From assembly GCA_023701205.1 (NCBI GenBank), contig JAMPXJ010000018.1, positions 23,836 through 87,835 on the forward strand: a DNA stretch of 64,000 nucleotides, given 5' to 3'. This DNA comes from Oligoflexia bacterium. GTDB lineage: Bacteria; Bdellovibrionota; UBA1018. Made by a program: the position numbers and the translations under genes. Position 1 is the stretch's first letter. Every line of letters starts with the position of its first letter. A model generated the notes under the pieces. That model was not told the origin of the DNA and searched no databases. It was given only the letters and a program-made list of their open reading frames with translations. Below, piece by piece: positions 1 to 8,387 of the stretch.

Positions 1-1322
1 AAATTCAGGAGGGCGCCCACCGAGGTCCCCAGCGCGAGTCCCCAGTAACCCAGAGAGCCCACTATCGCCAGATTCAGGATCACAGTCGCGACGACCGTGA
101 AGACGCTGGAGATCACGGGGATCCTTGCATTCCCCATGGCATAGCAGGCGGGAACGAGGACCTTCACGCCTGAATACGCGGTCAGGCCCATGGAATACAT
201 GGCCAGCGCCAGGGCCGTGCGCGCGGTATCCGAAGCCTGAAACCGCCCATACTGAAAAATGAGCTCGACGATCGGATACCCCAGAAAAGCCAGGCCGGCC
301 GAGGCGGGAAGATTGATCGCGAGCACCTGCCGCAGGCTCCTGGACAAAGTTTCGGAGACGCCCGACCAGTCCTTCTCGACCCATTGGCGGGAGACCCGGG
401 GCAGGACGGCCGCCGCAAGCGAAACGCCGAAGATCCCGATCGGGAACTGCATGAGGCGGAACGCGTAGCTCAGCCAGGAGGCCGCGCCCGGCCCCTGCGA
501 GGTGGCCAGGATCGTGTTGACGAGGATATTGACCTGCGTCGCCGCGAGACCCACCGTCCCCGGCAACATCATCCAGAGCATGCGCCGAAGCGCCGGATCG
601 CGCTGCCAGACCGGCTCCCCTTGGAGCCTCGCCTGCCAGCGGTAACCGGCGCGGTAAAGCGCCGGCAGCTGGCAAAACGCCTGGACGAGCCCGCCCACGA
701 GCACGCCGAAAGCCATGCCTTCGATCGGCTGGATGCCCCATTCACCCCCGTAACGGAAGAGCAGCAGCGTGGCGCTCACTCCCGCGATGATCGAGGCAAG
801 ATTGAAAAGCGCCGAGGCGAGCGCCGGCAGGAAGAAGATTCCGCAGGCATTCAGGATCCCCATGAAGGCCGCGGCAAGCGCCACGAGCGGGAAGAAGGGG
901 AACATGATCCGGGTCATGCGAACCGTGAGCTCGAACTTGCCCGGAACCTGCTTGAAGGCGCCCGCGTACCAGCCCACGAGCTCGGGCGCGAAGAGGATGC
1001 CCAGAAGCGCCAGGGTGCCCACTGTCACGAAAAGGACCCGAAAGACCAGCCCGGCGAGCCGCCAGGCCCGGCGATCCCCTTCCTCGATGCGGGCGCGAGT
1101 GAAGGTGGGAACGAAGGAGGCGCTCATCGCCCCCTCGGCGAAGAGGTCACGCAGGAGGTTCGGGATTCGGAACGCGACGATGAATGCGTCCATCACGTTC
1201 CCCGCGCCGAAAAGGATCGCGAAGACCTGCTCGCGCACGAGCCCCAGGATGCGGCTGAGGAAAGTCGCCGCGCCCATCAGGCCGGCGGCGCGCAGCACGC
1301 CCGGCTCGGAAGGCTGCTTCAT
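1..1322 (-). CDS. murJ: Lipid II flippase MurJ (C-terminus beyond window)
   Basis: Inner-membrane MOP-superfamily flippase that moves lipid II across the membrane for peptidoglycan synthesis. About 440 residues are visible; the reading frame is still open at base 1, so roughly the last 70-80 residues of a usual ~520-aa protein are missing. The N-terminus shows the family pattern SRILGLVRE (near residue 23) followed by DAF and RIPNLLRDLFAEGAMSASF. Successive hydrophobic segments follow. The ATG at 1322 overlaps the TGA of the upstream PHA-type gene by four bases (ATGA), so translation is probably coupled. Family assignment is secure. Confidence 0.95.
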   Translation of the reverse strand, partial: MKQPSEPGVLRAAGLMGAATFLSRILGLVREQVFAILFGAGNVMDAFIVAFRIPNLLRDLFAEGAMSASFVPTFTRARIEEGDRRAWRLAGLVFRVLFVTVGTLALLGILFAPELVGWYAGAFKQVPGKFELTVRMTRIMFPFFPLVALAAAFMGILNACGIFFLPALASALFNLASIIAGVSATLLLFRYGGEWGIQPIEGMAFGVLVGGLVQAFCQLPALYRAGYRWQARLQGEPVWQRDPALRRMLWMMLPGTVGLAATQVNILVNTILATSQGPGAASWLSYAFRLMQFPIGIFGVSLAAAVLPRVSRQWVEKDWSGVSETLSRSLRQVLAINLPASAGLAFLGYPIVELIFQYGRFQASDTARTALALAMYSMGLTAYSGVKVLVPACYAMGNARIPVISSVFTVVATVILNLAIVGSLGYWGLALGTSVGALLN

Positions 1323-1621
1323 ACCTTGAGATTGAAGGTCCTGGCCAGCCACTTGTCGATGCCTTCATCGATCTTTCCGCGGAAGGGTGCCGCGAGAAGA
1401 CTCAGCTTCGCGTCGAGCTCGAGCGCGCCGTCATGGCAAAGCAGGGTCGCAGTCACCATGGAGGACTTCAGGCAGACCTGCTTGCGCGCAGGGTCGCGCT
1501 CGATATCGAATTTCCCGATCCCGCTTTTTTCCATGAAGCGCTGGATATCCGCTGCCACCTTATCATAGAGCTCCTGGGCGTTCTTTCCGGGGAGCTGGAC
1601 CTTCCTGTTGTAGCTGGGCAT
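1319..1621 (-). CDS. Polyhydroxyalkanoic acid system family protein (PHA_gran_rgn type)
   Basis: A 100-aa soluble protein resembling the PHA_gran_rgn family (PF09650): short, charged, with an alpha/beta pattern, conserved DIQRFMEKSGIG-like central part and a C-terminal helix ending in IDKWLARTF. Members are found near polyhydroxyalkanoate genes in some bacteria but also in lineages without PHA; the molecular role is unclear. No PHA synthase or phasin gene occurs in this window, so a PHA role is not supported by context. It lies 1 bp from the GT-C-like gene upstream and overlaps murJ by 4 nt, suggesting one minus-strand operon. Confidence 0.75.
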   Translation of the reverse strand: MPSYNRKVQLPGKNAQELYDKVAADIQRFMEKSGIGKFDIERDPARKQVCLKSSMVTATLLCHDGALELDAKLSLLAAPFRGKIDEGIDKWLARTFNLKV

Positions 1622-1622
1622 T

Positions 1623-3626
1623 TCACTTGCTCCATTCCTGATAGGCGTTCTTCAGGGGTGCGCTGTTGGGAAAAGTCTCCATCAGCTCCTGAACCGTGGC
1701 CAGGGCCCGCCTTTTCTTGCCCTGCCGGTAATAGCTGTCGGCCAGATTGAAGCCGATGGCGTAATCTCGGGGCACGAGCGCGTACGCGCGCTCGAGAAGT
1801 GACGCGGCCTCGCGGTATTTCTTCTGTCCCTGTTTGGCCAGGCCCCAGTTGTAGAGCACGGAAGCATTCGTCGGGAAATAGGGGCCGAGCTGCTCATAGA
1901 GCTGCTCCATTCGTCCGAAATCCCCTTGCCGGTAAGCGTAAAGGCTCAGCACGAATCCCGCCCCGGGATTGAACGGCCCTCTCCGGAGAAAGTCCTCGAG
2001 CACCTGCCGCGCGCCCGAGAGACTGCCCCGCTTGTCCAGCTGATCCGCCTGCGCGAGCTCGGGAACCGTCCCTAAGTACCTGAGCAGGAATCCGCTCTCA
2101 TGCGGCTCACAGCGGAACACCAGATCGAAAAGAGAGGCGCCGCAGCCGCTGGCCACCGTCTCGAAGCTGAAACGGGGATCCAGCGGCGGATTCCACGCGG
2201 CGATCACGGCATTGGCCGGAAGCTGGGCGGCCTCATCGAAGCTCGAAAGCGCGCGGCGAGTCTCGAAAGCCTTTACGCCGCGCTTGTAGGCGTAACCCAG
2301 GAAACCCGGTCCCTGGGCGAACGGCCCGTCCGGATGATTCTTCTCGACCGCGCGATAGATGCCATCGATGCTCACGAGCATATGGCCCATGTCGGCGCGG
2401 AACCGATAATCGCGGGAGACATGCAAACCGCACTGCAACGCCACGAGCGTCAGCAGGGCGGTCTTGAGCCATCGGACGCGGGAGAAGTCCTCGATCGCGA
2501 CCTGGGCCGTGCGGGCGAACAGCAACGTGGCGGGAATGAGCGGGATCAAGGTATAGCGGAGCTGAAACGCATGCGGCTGCGGCGAAAGGATGCCGCAGGC
2601 CAGGACGGAGAACGCGAGCCAAAGCAGAAGCAGGCCCCATTCCGCGTCGGGAACGGGAACCTTCGCTCCCCTGAGATCCAGCGAAGCTTTCGCTTTCCGG
2701 GGTTTGCCGCGCAGATGCGTCGAGAAGCGGTAGACGCCGTAGGCCAGCCCGGCGAGCGCCACGCCTCCCCCCAGCGCGCCCAGTACTGAAAGCGGAGCGC
2801 GCTGGATGCTCAGAAAATCGCGCGCGAGGAAATCGAAGACCCGGCCCAGGCTGAAGGTGCCGTAGGTCCAGCCCTGGTATCCCGTCGCGCCCGGAAGGAA
2901 GGGCGGCCGCGCGGTGAACAGCTGGGCCGACCACGGAAGCGTGGCCAGGAAGGCTGTCCCGAGCGGCCAGCGGTACAGCCTGAAGCGCTCTCGGCGGTAG
3001 CACCAGGTCCACGCGAGCAGGATGAGCGGCACGAGCCGCACGTCGCCCCTGAGCTTGGCTCCGAAGTAAACGGCGGCGAAGAAGATCAGCGAGAACCGGA
3101 TGAACGCGGGACCGGGCGAGGCGGGTCCTTTGGCGATCCGGGGAACCGCCCAGAGCAACAGCACGACAGTGACCAGCTGGGAGTAGACGGCGAAATCGGA
3201 ATGCCAAAGCAGCGAAGCCAGCGAGGTCGTGCTCAGGGCGAACAGCGCGAGGGCGAGATAGGCGATCCCGCGCTCGACCGAGGCGCGCCTCATGGCGTGG
3301 TAAAGTGCCCCGCCCAGGGCGCCGAACGCCAAGGACTTCACGAGAAAGTAGCCGCTTCCCCAGGTACCGAAGACCAGATGCAGGAGCTTGTAAAGAAGCA
3401 CCTGAACGGGCCTGTCCGAATAGCCCCAGGCAAGAGGATCGCTCGTGAGCGGCGAGAGAATCCTCAGCAGCAACGGGAGGAGGCCGCTTTCGGCCTGCGC
3501 CAGCCAGACACCGTAATCATCGTCCCAGAGCGGAAGCCCATGGGAGAAAAAAAACGCCACGGCGCCGACTGCCGCGCCCACCCTGATTTCTTCGCGGAAT
3601 CTTGCCATCTCGATCCTCTTCACCAA
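1623..3626 (-). CDS. GT-C-like polytopic membrane protein with C-terminal TPRs
   Basis: A 667-aa protein with about ten hydrophobic segments in the first ~400 residues and a soluble C-terminal part. An acidic cluster (WDDDYGVW, near residue 34) in the first extracytoplasmic loop sits where GT-C glycosyltransferases (PMT, ArnT, STT3-like) carry catalytic acidic residues. From about residue 530 there are TPR-like helical pairs, clearest in the last 80 residues (YNWGLAKQGQKKYREAASLL, then FNLADSYYRQGKKRRAL). I infer a lipid-linked-sugar glycosyltransferase, or a related membrane protein of unknown substrate. It lies in the murJ operon direction, which fits envelope biogenesis. Substrate cannot be told from sequence. 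Confidence 0.7.
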   Translation of the reverse strand: MVKRIEMARFREEIRVGAAVGAVAFFFSHGLPLWDDDYGVWLAQAESGLLPLLLRILSPLTSDPLAWGYSDRPVQVLLYKLLHLVFGTWGSGYFLVKSLAFGALGGALYHAMRRASVERGIAYLALALFALSTTSLASLLWHSDFAVYSQLVTVVLLLWAVPRIAKGPASPGPAFIRFSLIFFAAVYFGAKLRGDVRLVPLILLAWTWCYRRERFRLYRWPLGTAFLATLPWSAQLFTARPPFLPGATGYQGWTYGTFSLGRVFDFLARDFLSIQRAPLSVLGALGGGVALAGLAYGVYRFSTHLRGKPRKAKASLDLRGAKVPVPDAEWGLLLLWLAFSVLACGILSPQPHAFQLRYTLIPLIPATLLFARTAQVAIEDFSRVRWLKTALLTLVALQCGLHVSRDYRFRADMGHMLVSIDGIYRAVEKNHPDGPFAQGPGFLGYAYKRGVKAFETRRALSSFDEAAQLPANAVIAAWNPPLDPRFSFETVASGCGASLFDLVFRCEPHESGFLLRYLGTVPELAQADQLDKRGSLSGARQVLEDFLRRGPFNPGAGFVLSLYAYRQGDFGRMEQLYEQLGPYFPTNASVLYNWGLAKQGQKKYREAASLLERAYALVPRDYAIGFNLADSYYRQGKKRRALATVQELMETFPNSAPLKNAYQEWSK

Positions 3627-3638
3627 AGAGTACCGCAG

Positions 3639-5585
3639 TCAAGTTCCAGCGACCACCTCGAATTCGGCGAGCTCCTCCCCGGCGCGGACAAACCCCTCGG
3701 CCGCGACTTTCCAGCGATCGATGCGGACTTCCGCCGGAAGCGAATGCGGGATCAGCATCCCGAGAGATTCGATGACCAGCAGAGGCTCATGCGCGGGAAT
3801 TCGCGCGCCTTCCCGGAAAAGAATGGAGTGCACCCGGCCCGACACGAGCGCCAGGATGCGCGGCCGCGGCCGGGCGCCCGAAACGGGCGCGGCCCTGCGC
3901 ACCGGAAGGGTCCAGGAGCCGATCCGGACCTGCCAGCGTCCCGGGCCCATGGGATAGGCGCAGACGCGCGCGCGCGTGCCGCCTTCGAGCTCGATCACCC
4001 CGGAAAGCCCTTGTTCCGCGGACGACGCGACGTGCTCGCTCCACAGCGTCGGCCCGACCACCCAGCTGGGGCGAGCCGGCTCAGGCTTCACCCACTGGTC
4101 GCCCACGGCCCAGCGGCTTCCTTCCCCGGCCCCGATGGCGGCACAGACGCCGGCAAAAGCCTTGAGCAGCGGAACAGGCGGGCGGATAGCGGGAACGAAC
4201 TCCTCGTCCACGAAGCCCGCGTGAAAGATCCCTTCCCTCACCCAGGGGTGGGGCAGCAGCTCGGACAGGAAGCGCTCATTGGTCTGGAGCGAGCCGGCGA
4301 TCCAGGTTTCCTCAAGGGCGCCGCGCGCGATCGTGAGCGCCTGGTTGCGATCCTGCGCGCGTGCCCAGAGCAGCCCGACGAGTCCCTGGCTGAGAAGTCC
4401 GGTGGAAACCGGGGAGAGCTGCTCCCCCGCATCCAGAACGGTCTCCAGGCGCGCCTCGGCGGAAGGAAATATCCATTCGCGACGCTCCCCGATTTCCCGC
4501 ACGATCCCGGGCTGCGGAAGCTGCAGCAGCGGATCCTCGGCGTAGATCCGGATGGCGATGCCATGCGGCCAGCGGGTTGCGGCGGCCGGCCGCGCCGCAA
4601 GCTCAGCGAGGTTCCTGCCTTCCATCGCCGCCAGCTGCCAGTGCGCAGCCTCGATGCCGGCCACGCCTTCCCAGAGTCCGAAGGTGGTCCCCAGCCTCGC
4701 CTGCCCGCCCACGAAAAACGCCCGTGAGCTGTCGACGAGGAAATCGAAGCTGCCCAGCCCTATATAGCCGATCGAGCGCGCCAGCTCCTCGGTCCAGCCG
4801 GCCAGCCTCGCTTCGATGCCGGGGTCGATCGCGAATGCCGGGCAGAACTCGATGAGCTTGCGATGCCGGCACATGAGCGAAGCGTCGACCAGGGGCAGGA
4901 CGTGGGTCGATCCGTCCGCCGAGCGTGCGAACGGCACGGTCACGTAGCGCGCGCCCTCGAGATACCGTTCGGCCAGGAGCATCGTCTCGCCGCTGCCGAG
5001 CCGCAGCTGTTCCATCCAGAAGGGCACTCTCGAAGCCAGCTCCTCCGCATCGTGAACCACGAGATGTCCCGTGCCCGGTCCGCTCTTCGCGGATTTGAGC
5101 ACGAGCGGAAACGGCTGCCGCCCGCGGGAAACGAGCTGCTCGATCTCGCGCGCGGAATAAAGGGGATCGGAGCTGATGAGCAGATGAGGGATGTTCAGCC
5201 GCTCGGCGTGCACCAGCAGATTGAGCTTGCTCGCGAAAAGAGCCAGCACGCGCGGCGGAGGCGCGAGCACGCTGAAGCCCAGCTCCTGCCCCAGGGTGAC
5301 GAGCTCCGGGCGTTCCGCCCAGAAACTGGTCCCGGGATGCAGGCAGGGGGCAACCGGCCCTTGCGCCGCGGGCGAGCGAAGATAGGCCAGGAGCGCCGCC
5401 CGCAGCTTCGCTGGCGCGTCCGGATCCGCGATGGAGGGCAGGACTGCCCCGATTTGTTCCTGCAGGGTCGCTTCGAAACCCGCGGTCCTGAGCTGCTCCT
5501 CGAGCCGCTTCGCGATCGGAAGCGGGCCGAGGATCAGGGCTTTCCGAGCGTGTCCTATCGATCCCTGCGCCAGTTTGGGACGCAT
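3639..5585 (-). CDS. Biotin carboxylase/BCCP-like protein lacking catalytic and biotinylation residues
   Basis: A 648-aa protein laid out like the alpha subunit of acyl-CoA carboxylases: preATP-grasp (1-115), ATP-grasp (116-310), biotin-carboxylase C domain (GIAIRIYAEDP at 342-352) and a C-terminal biotinyl/lipoyl-like domain (~575-648). K164 and the RHRK of the bicarbonate loop (240-243) remain. The glycine-rich loop is altered (SGPGTGH). At the catalytic strand the usual EMNxR reads GGQAR (293-297), so the catalytic Glu and Asn positions are Gly and Gln. The biotin acceptor motif EAMKM reads ESLGM (606-610), leaving no lysine to biotinylate. No carboxyltransferase gene is nearby. Probably a catalytically repurposed or dead ATP-grasp protein; function unknown. 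Confidence 0.8.
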   Translation of the reverse strand: MRPKLAQGSIGHARKALILGPLPIAKRLEEQLRTAGFEATLQEQIGAVLPSIADPDAPAKLRAALLAYLRSPAAQGPVAPCLHPGTSFWAERPELVTLGQELGFSVLAPPPRVLALFASKLNLLVHAERLNIPHLLISSDPLYSAREIEQLVSRGRQPFPLVLKSAKSGPGTGHLVVHDAEELASRVPFWMEQLRLGSGETMLLAERYLEGARYVTVPFARSADGSTHVLPLVDASLMCRHRKLIEFCPAFAIDPGIEARLAGWTEELARSIGYIGLGSFDFLVDSSRAFFVGGQARLGTTFGLWEGVAGIEAAHWQLAAMEGRNLAELAARPAAATRWPHGIAIRIYAEDPLLQLPQPGIVREIGERREWIFPSAEARLETVLDAGEQLSPVSTGLLSQGLVGLLWARAQDRNQALTIARGALEETWIAGSLQTNERFLSELLPHPWVREGIFHAGFVDEEFVPAIRPPVPLLKAFAGVCAAIGAGEGSRWAVGDQWVKPEPARPSWVVGPTLWSEHVASSAEQGLSGVIELEGGTRARVCAYPMGPGRWQVRIGSWTLPVRRAAPVSGARPRPRILALVSGRVHSILFREGARIPAHEPLLVIESLGMLIPHSLPAEVRIDRWKVAAEGFVRAGEELAEFEVVAGT

Positions 5586-5637
5586 GCCTTTTCAGGGTAT
5601 CCCATTCGAGGGATCGAGCAAAGCTCGCTCTGGACAA

Positions 5638-5649
5638 ACCCCGCGGGGT
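5638..5649. promoter_or_regulatory. 12-bp perfect palindrome between divergent genes
   Basis: ACCCCGCGGGGT is a perfect palindrome in the 80-bp gap between the divergently transcribed carboxylase-like gene (start 5585) and the Rsm22-like gene (start 5666). It could be an operator or chance in GC-rich DNA. A short hairpin (CGAGC aaa GCTCG) lies just to its left. Confidence 0.25.
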
Positions 5650-5665
5650 CTGGTCAGGTGTCCCC

Positions 5666-6922
5666 ATGCGCGTACCCGCGGAACTCGCCAACGCCTTCGG
5701 CGCTCCCTTCGAGGAGCTGATCGGTCGTTTCGTGACCGAAGAGGGACTCGCGCCTTCTCCTGAGGCGCTGCGTTCCCACCGGTTCATCGCGCGCTCGGTG
5801 ATCCCTCACGTCGCGAAGCTCTCCGCGCTTTTCAACCGGCGCGAGGCCGAAAAATCGGGGCCGCAGGGCCTGGCTCCCTACTGGAAAGAGAGCTCCAATC
5901 CGGAAAATCTCCGGCTCGCTTATTTCCTCTACTTCATGCCTTCGAACCTCTTCCGAGCGGCCTCGATCTGGGCGGAGCTCGCGCGGCTGGGATACCGCTG
6001 GGCGGCACGTGGCCCGCTGAGCGCCATCGAGTTCGGCTCCGGCCCCGCTACCGGGGCCTGCGGGATCGCAGCGGGCGAGCGACATGCCCCGATCGGACTG
6101 CCGGCGGGCGGAACCTGGGCCCTCATTGAGCAGGACCGCGCCATGCTCGAGCTCGGGGTACGCTGGGCGGGCCGTTACTTCCCGAACCAGGGCTTCGCGG
6201 AATGGGGAACTCGCCCCTTTCACCGCAAGCTGTCGCTCGGGTCGGGTCTCCTGCCGCGAAGCGCGCCGCGCTTCCAGCTGTGGCTCATGAGCTTCTTCCT
6301 CAACGAGCTTTCGGAGGATCCCGCGGAAATCGCGCGCGCCCTGCTGGATTCCTGGGAGCGTCATCTGGAGAACGAGGGCATCGCCATCCTGATCGAGCCC
6401 GCGCTCAAGGTCGAGTCCCGGAAGCTTCTCGAGTTCCGCGCACAGCTCCTCTCGGAGATCCGTCGGCGGAAGCTCGAGGACTTCAAGGTTCTCCTGCCCT
6501 GCCTGGGCCATCAGGCCTGCGGCGCGCTTGCGAACGCGGAGGACTGGTGCCACGAAGAGGTCGCCTGGTGGCGTCCGCCTTACTTCCGGGAGATCGACAA
6601 GCTGGCGAACCTCGATCGCAAGACGCTCCCCTTCAGCTATCTCGTCATCGCGCGCAGCATGCGCTCGCGCGAGGAGCTGCTGCCGGCGCTCGCGGGCACG
6701 GCACCGGAAAACCGGCAGCGGCTGGTGAGCCCGGCGCATTTCGAAGGCAAGGAGCAGGAGTTCTTCGTCTGCGGGCAGGACGGGAAAAGACGCGCGCGGT
6801 ACCGTGCTCAGGGCCCCGAGGATCCGGCCGCCGAGCTGGAGCGCGGGGACGTGCTGCTGGAGACGGAGCTGCGCGGTGACCCGAACGCCAGCCGCATTTC
6901 GCGCATCGGCAAGCGCGGCTGA
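5666..6922 (+). CDS. Rsm22/METTL17-like ribosomal small-subunit-associated protein
   Basis: A 418-aa class I SAM-methyltransferase-fold protein of the Rsm22 family (PF09243), which in mitochondria (METTL17) supports small-ribosomal-subunit assembly. The SAM-type motif IEFGSGPATG lies at 121-130. Four cysteines (C279, C285, C295 within DWCHEE, and C369 in FFVCGQDG) follow the order and approximate spacing of the Fe-S cluster ligands described for METTL17/Rsm22, so a [4Fe-4S] cluster is likely. Whether it is an active methyltransferase is unsettled for the family. Start chosen at the first ATG; the ribosome-binding site is weak. Divergent from the carboxylase-like gene. Confidence 0.85.
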   Translation: MRVPAELANAFGAPFEELIGRFVTEEGLAPSPEALRSHRFIARSVIPHVAKLSALFNRREAEKSGPQGLAPYWKESSNPENLRLAYFLYFMPSNLFRAASIWAELARLGYRWAARGPLSAIEFGSGPATGACGIAAGERHAPIGLPAGGTWALIEQDRAMLELGVRWAGRYFPNQGFAEWGTRPFHRKLSLGSGLLPRSAPRFQLWLMSFFLNELSEDPAEIARALLDSWERHLENEGIAILIEPALKVESRKLLEFRAQLLSEIRRRKLEDFKVLLPCLGHQACGALANAEDWCHEEVAWWRPPYFREIDKLANLDRKTLPFSYLVIARSMRSREELLPALAGTAPENRQRLVSPAHFEGKEQEFFVCGQDGKRRARYRAQGPEDPAAELERGDVLLETELRGDPNASRISRIGKRG

Positions 6923-7012
6923 AGCGGCGCGCTCGCCGCGAGCACCCCGCCAGCGCCCATCGCCATCATCGCGAGGTTGCCCGCCGCCCGGGAAAACGCT
7001 AAATCCGGGTGC

Positions 7013-7831
7013 ATGAGCGCGAGCCCCTCCCTGCTTCTTCTGGGCTTTTTTCTCGCAGCCGTCCCGCCGGTCCATTCAGTCCGAGCTTCGCCCGCCAATC
7101 CCGCTTCGCTTCGCTACCGCCTCGAGAACCTCTGGAACGAGGTGGACCTCATGGTCCGCAACGAAAGCGCCGACCGTGCCGATCTTCGCCGGCAGGAACG
7201 GCAGTTCGCGCTCCTCGAGGTCTACCAGCGCATCCCGTTCGAGGATGATCTTCCGGGGCTGCGGCGCCAGCTCGAGGCTTCGGCCAAAGCCCATTCCCTC
7301 CGGATCCGCGACGTCACGCTTCTGTCGCGATCCGCGGGGGGACGCCCGCTCCCCGCGCGCCTCACCACGGATCGCGAGAGCTTCCGCCTCGAGGACTCGC
7401 AGGTCGCGCAGGAGCTTCGAGTGGAGATTTCGGGAAGCGGCAACCCGGCCCGGGCGGAACTTTGGACGAGCTCGCTGGAGGACTCGCTCCTGAGGTTGGT
7501 CCGCCCCGATAGAAAACACGGATCCCCCACCGTTTCGAAGCGGCCCGGAGGAAGATGGTCCTTCCGCGGGGTCGCCTACCGGTTTCGCCGGATCCGATTC
7601 CCGCAGCTTCGCCCACGGGATCCTTTCACGCTTCTTCCCTCCTGGGCCAAGGCCGACCCGAACGCCTTTGCCGCGCGCGAACCGCTGCTTTCGGATTACA
7701 TTAGCCGGATCCGGGAGCAGATCCCGAAGACGCGTGAAGCTTACGCGAGGCGGGGCGCTTTCCTACTCAACTCGGCCCGGATGCAGTTCTATCTCAAAGC
7801 TTCGAATAGGGCGGAAGCTCGGTCGCGATGA
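7013..7831 (+). CDS. Exported protein of unknown function (weak PilO-like layout)
   Basis: A 272-aa protein starting MSASPSLLLLGFFLAAVPPV, a clear signal peptide; an upstream in-frame ATG at 6977 would spoil that signal, so 7013 is preferred. After the signal comes a helical, charged region (about 30-95: LENLWNEVDLM, then QLEASAKAHSLRI) and an alpha/beta segment. The order of coiled helix, short linker and ferredoxin-like beta region is reminiscent of PilO-type pilus proteins, but similarity is weak and no pilus genes are adjacent. The 3' end overlaps the convergent gene by 38 bp. Confidence 0.65.
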   Translation: MSASPSLLLLGFFLAAVPPVHSVRASPANPASLRYRLENLWNEVDLMVRNESADRADLRRQERQFALLEVYQRIPFEDDLPGLRRQLEASAKAHSLRIRDVTLLSRSAGGRPLPARLTTDRESFRLEDSQVAQELRVEISGSGNPARAELWTSSLEDSLLRLVRPDRKHGSPTVSKRPGGRWSFRGVAYRFRRIRFPQLRPRDPFTLLPSWAKADPNAFAAREPLLSDYISRIREQIPKTREAYARRGAFLLNSARMQFYLKASNRAEARSR

Positions 7832-8357
7832 CCTTGCCGCGATCCGGAGGCGTATCGCCGGACTGCACGAGGGCGATTCCCGCGAGCTTCAGGACTTCCC
7901 GCTGCACGATGCGCTCGCGGGCGAGCGTGTCGGCCGGGAGCTTCGAGGCGTTCCGGCCTTCGTCGTAAACGCGGTCATAGATCCGCTTGCGGAAAACGCC
8001 CACGTCGCGACCGACGGCCACGCGCGCGCAGCGGCGGAACCGCTTGGGGAAAAACAGCCCCTGCCGTTGCCGAGGTCCGGTGAAATCGATGAGCAGGTCG
8101 ACATTCTGGGGCGCGGCCGGCCCGATCGGCTTGCCGACCGTAGTGATGAAGAAGACCGCCGCTTCCGGATAAGCCAGAAGCACCTTCTGGCGCAGCGCCT
8201 CGACATCGTAGACCATTCCCGCGGCCGAAAGAACGACGAGAACCGTGCGCACGCCGGGAATCCTCTGGGAACGAAGCCGGTCCAGCTCGGACATGACGGC
8301 CAAAAACGCCTGGGATTCAGAATCAACTGGGCTCATAGTCGGTAATGACTTTGGCAT
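7794..8357 (-). CDS. Conserved hypothetical protein, Rossmann-like (GT9-reminiscent)
   Basis: A 187-aa protein (180 aa if translation starts at the second ATG, 8336). It has alternating hydrophobic strands and helices: GVRTVLVVLSAAG near residue 35, AAVFFITTVGKPIG near 65, NVDLLIDFTGPRQRQGLFFP near 84. The NVDLLIDFTG...GLFF pattern recalls the first Rossmann domain of heptosyltransferases (GT9), but the length is half of a full enzyme, so this is only a hint. It is convergent with the exported protein at 7013-7831 and overlaps it by 38 bp. No function can be assigned. Confidence 0.6.
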   Translation of the reverse strand: MPKSLPTMSPVDSESQAFLAVMSELDRLRSQRIPGVRTVLVVLSAAGMVYDVEALRQKVLLAYPEAAVFFITTVGKPIGPAAPQNVDLLIDFTGPRQRQGLFFPKRFRRCARVAVGRDVGVFRKRIYDRVYDEGRNASKLPADTLARERIVQREVLKLAGIALVQSGDTPPDRGKVIATELPPYSKL

Positions 8358-8387
8358 GACTCCCGGTCAGGGTCTAGCCTCAAAGCG

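Noticed and set aside
384..1568. A 394-codon plus-strand ORF opposite murJ
   Set aside because: Arg/Glu/His-rich composition with no domain; it is the antisense shadow of murJ and the PHA-type gene, which have clear family motifs on the minus strand.
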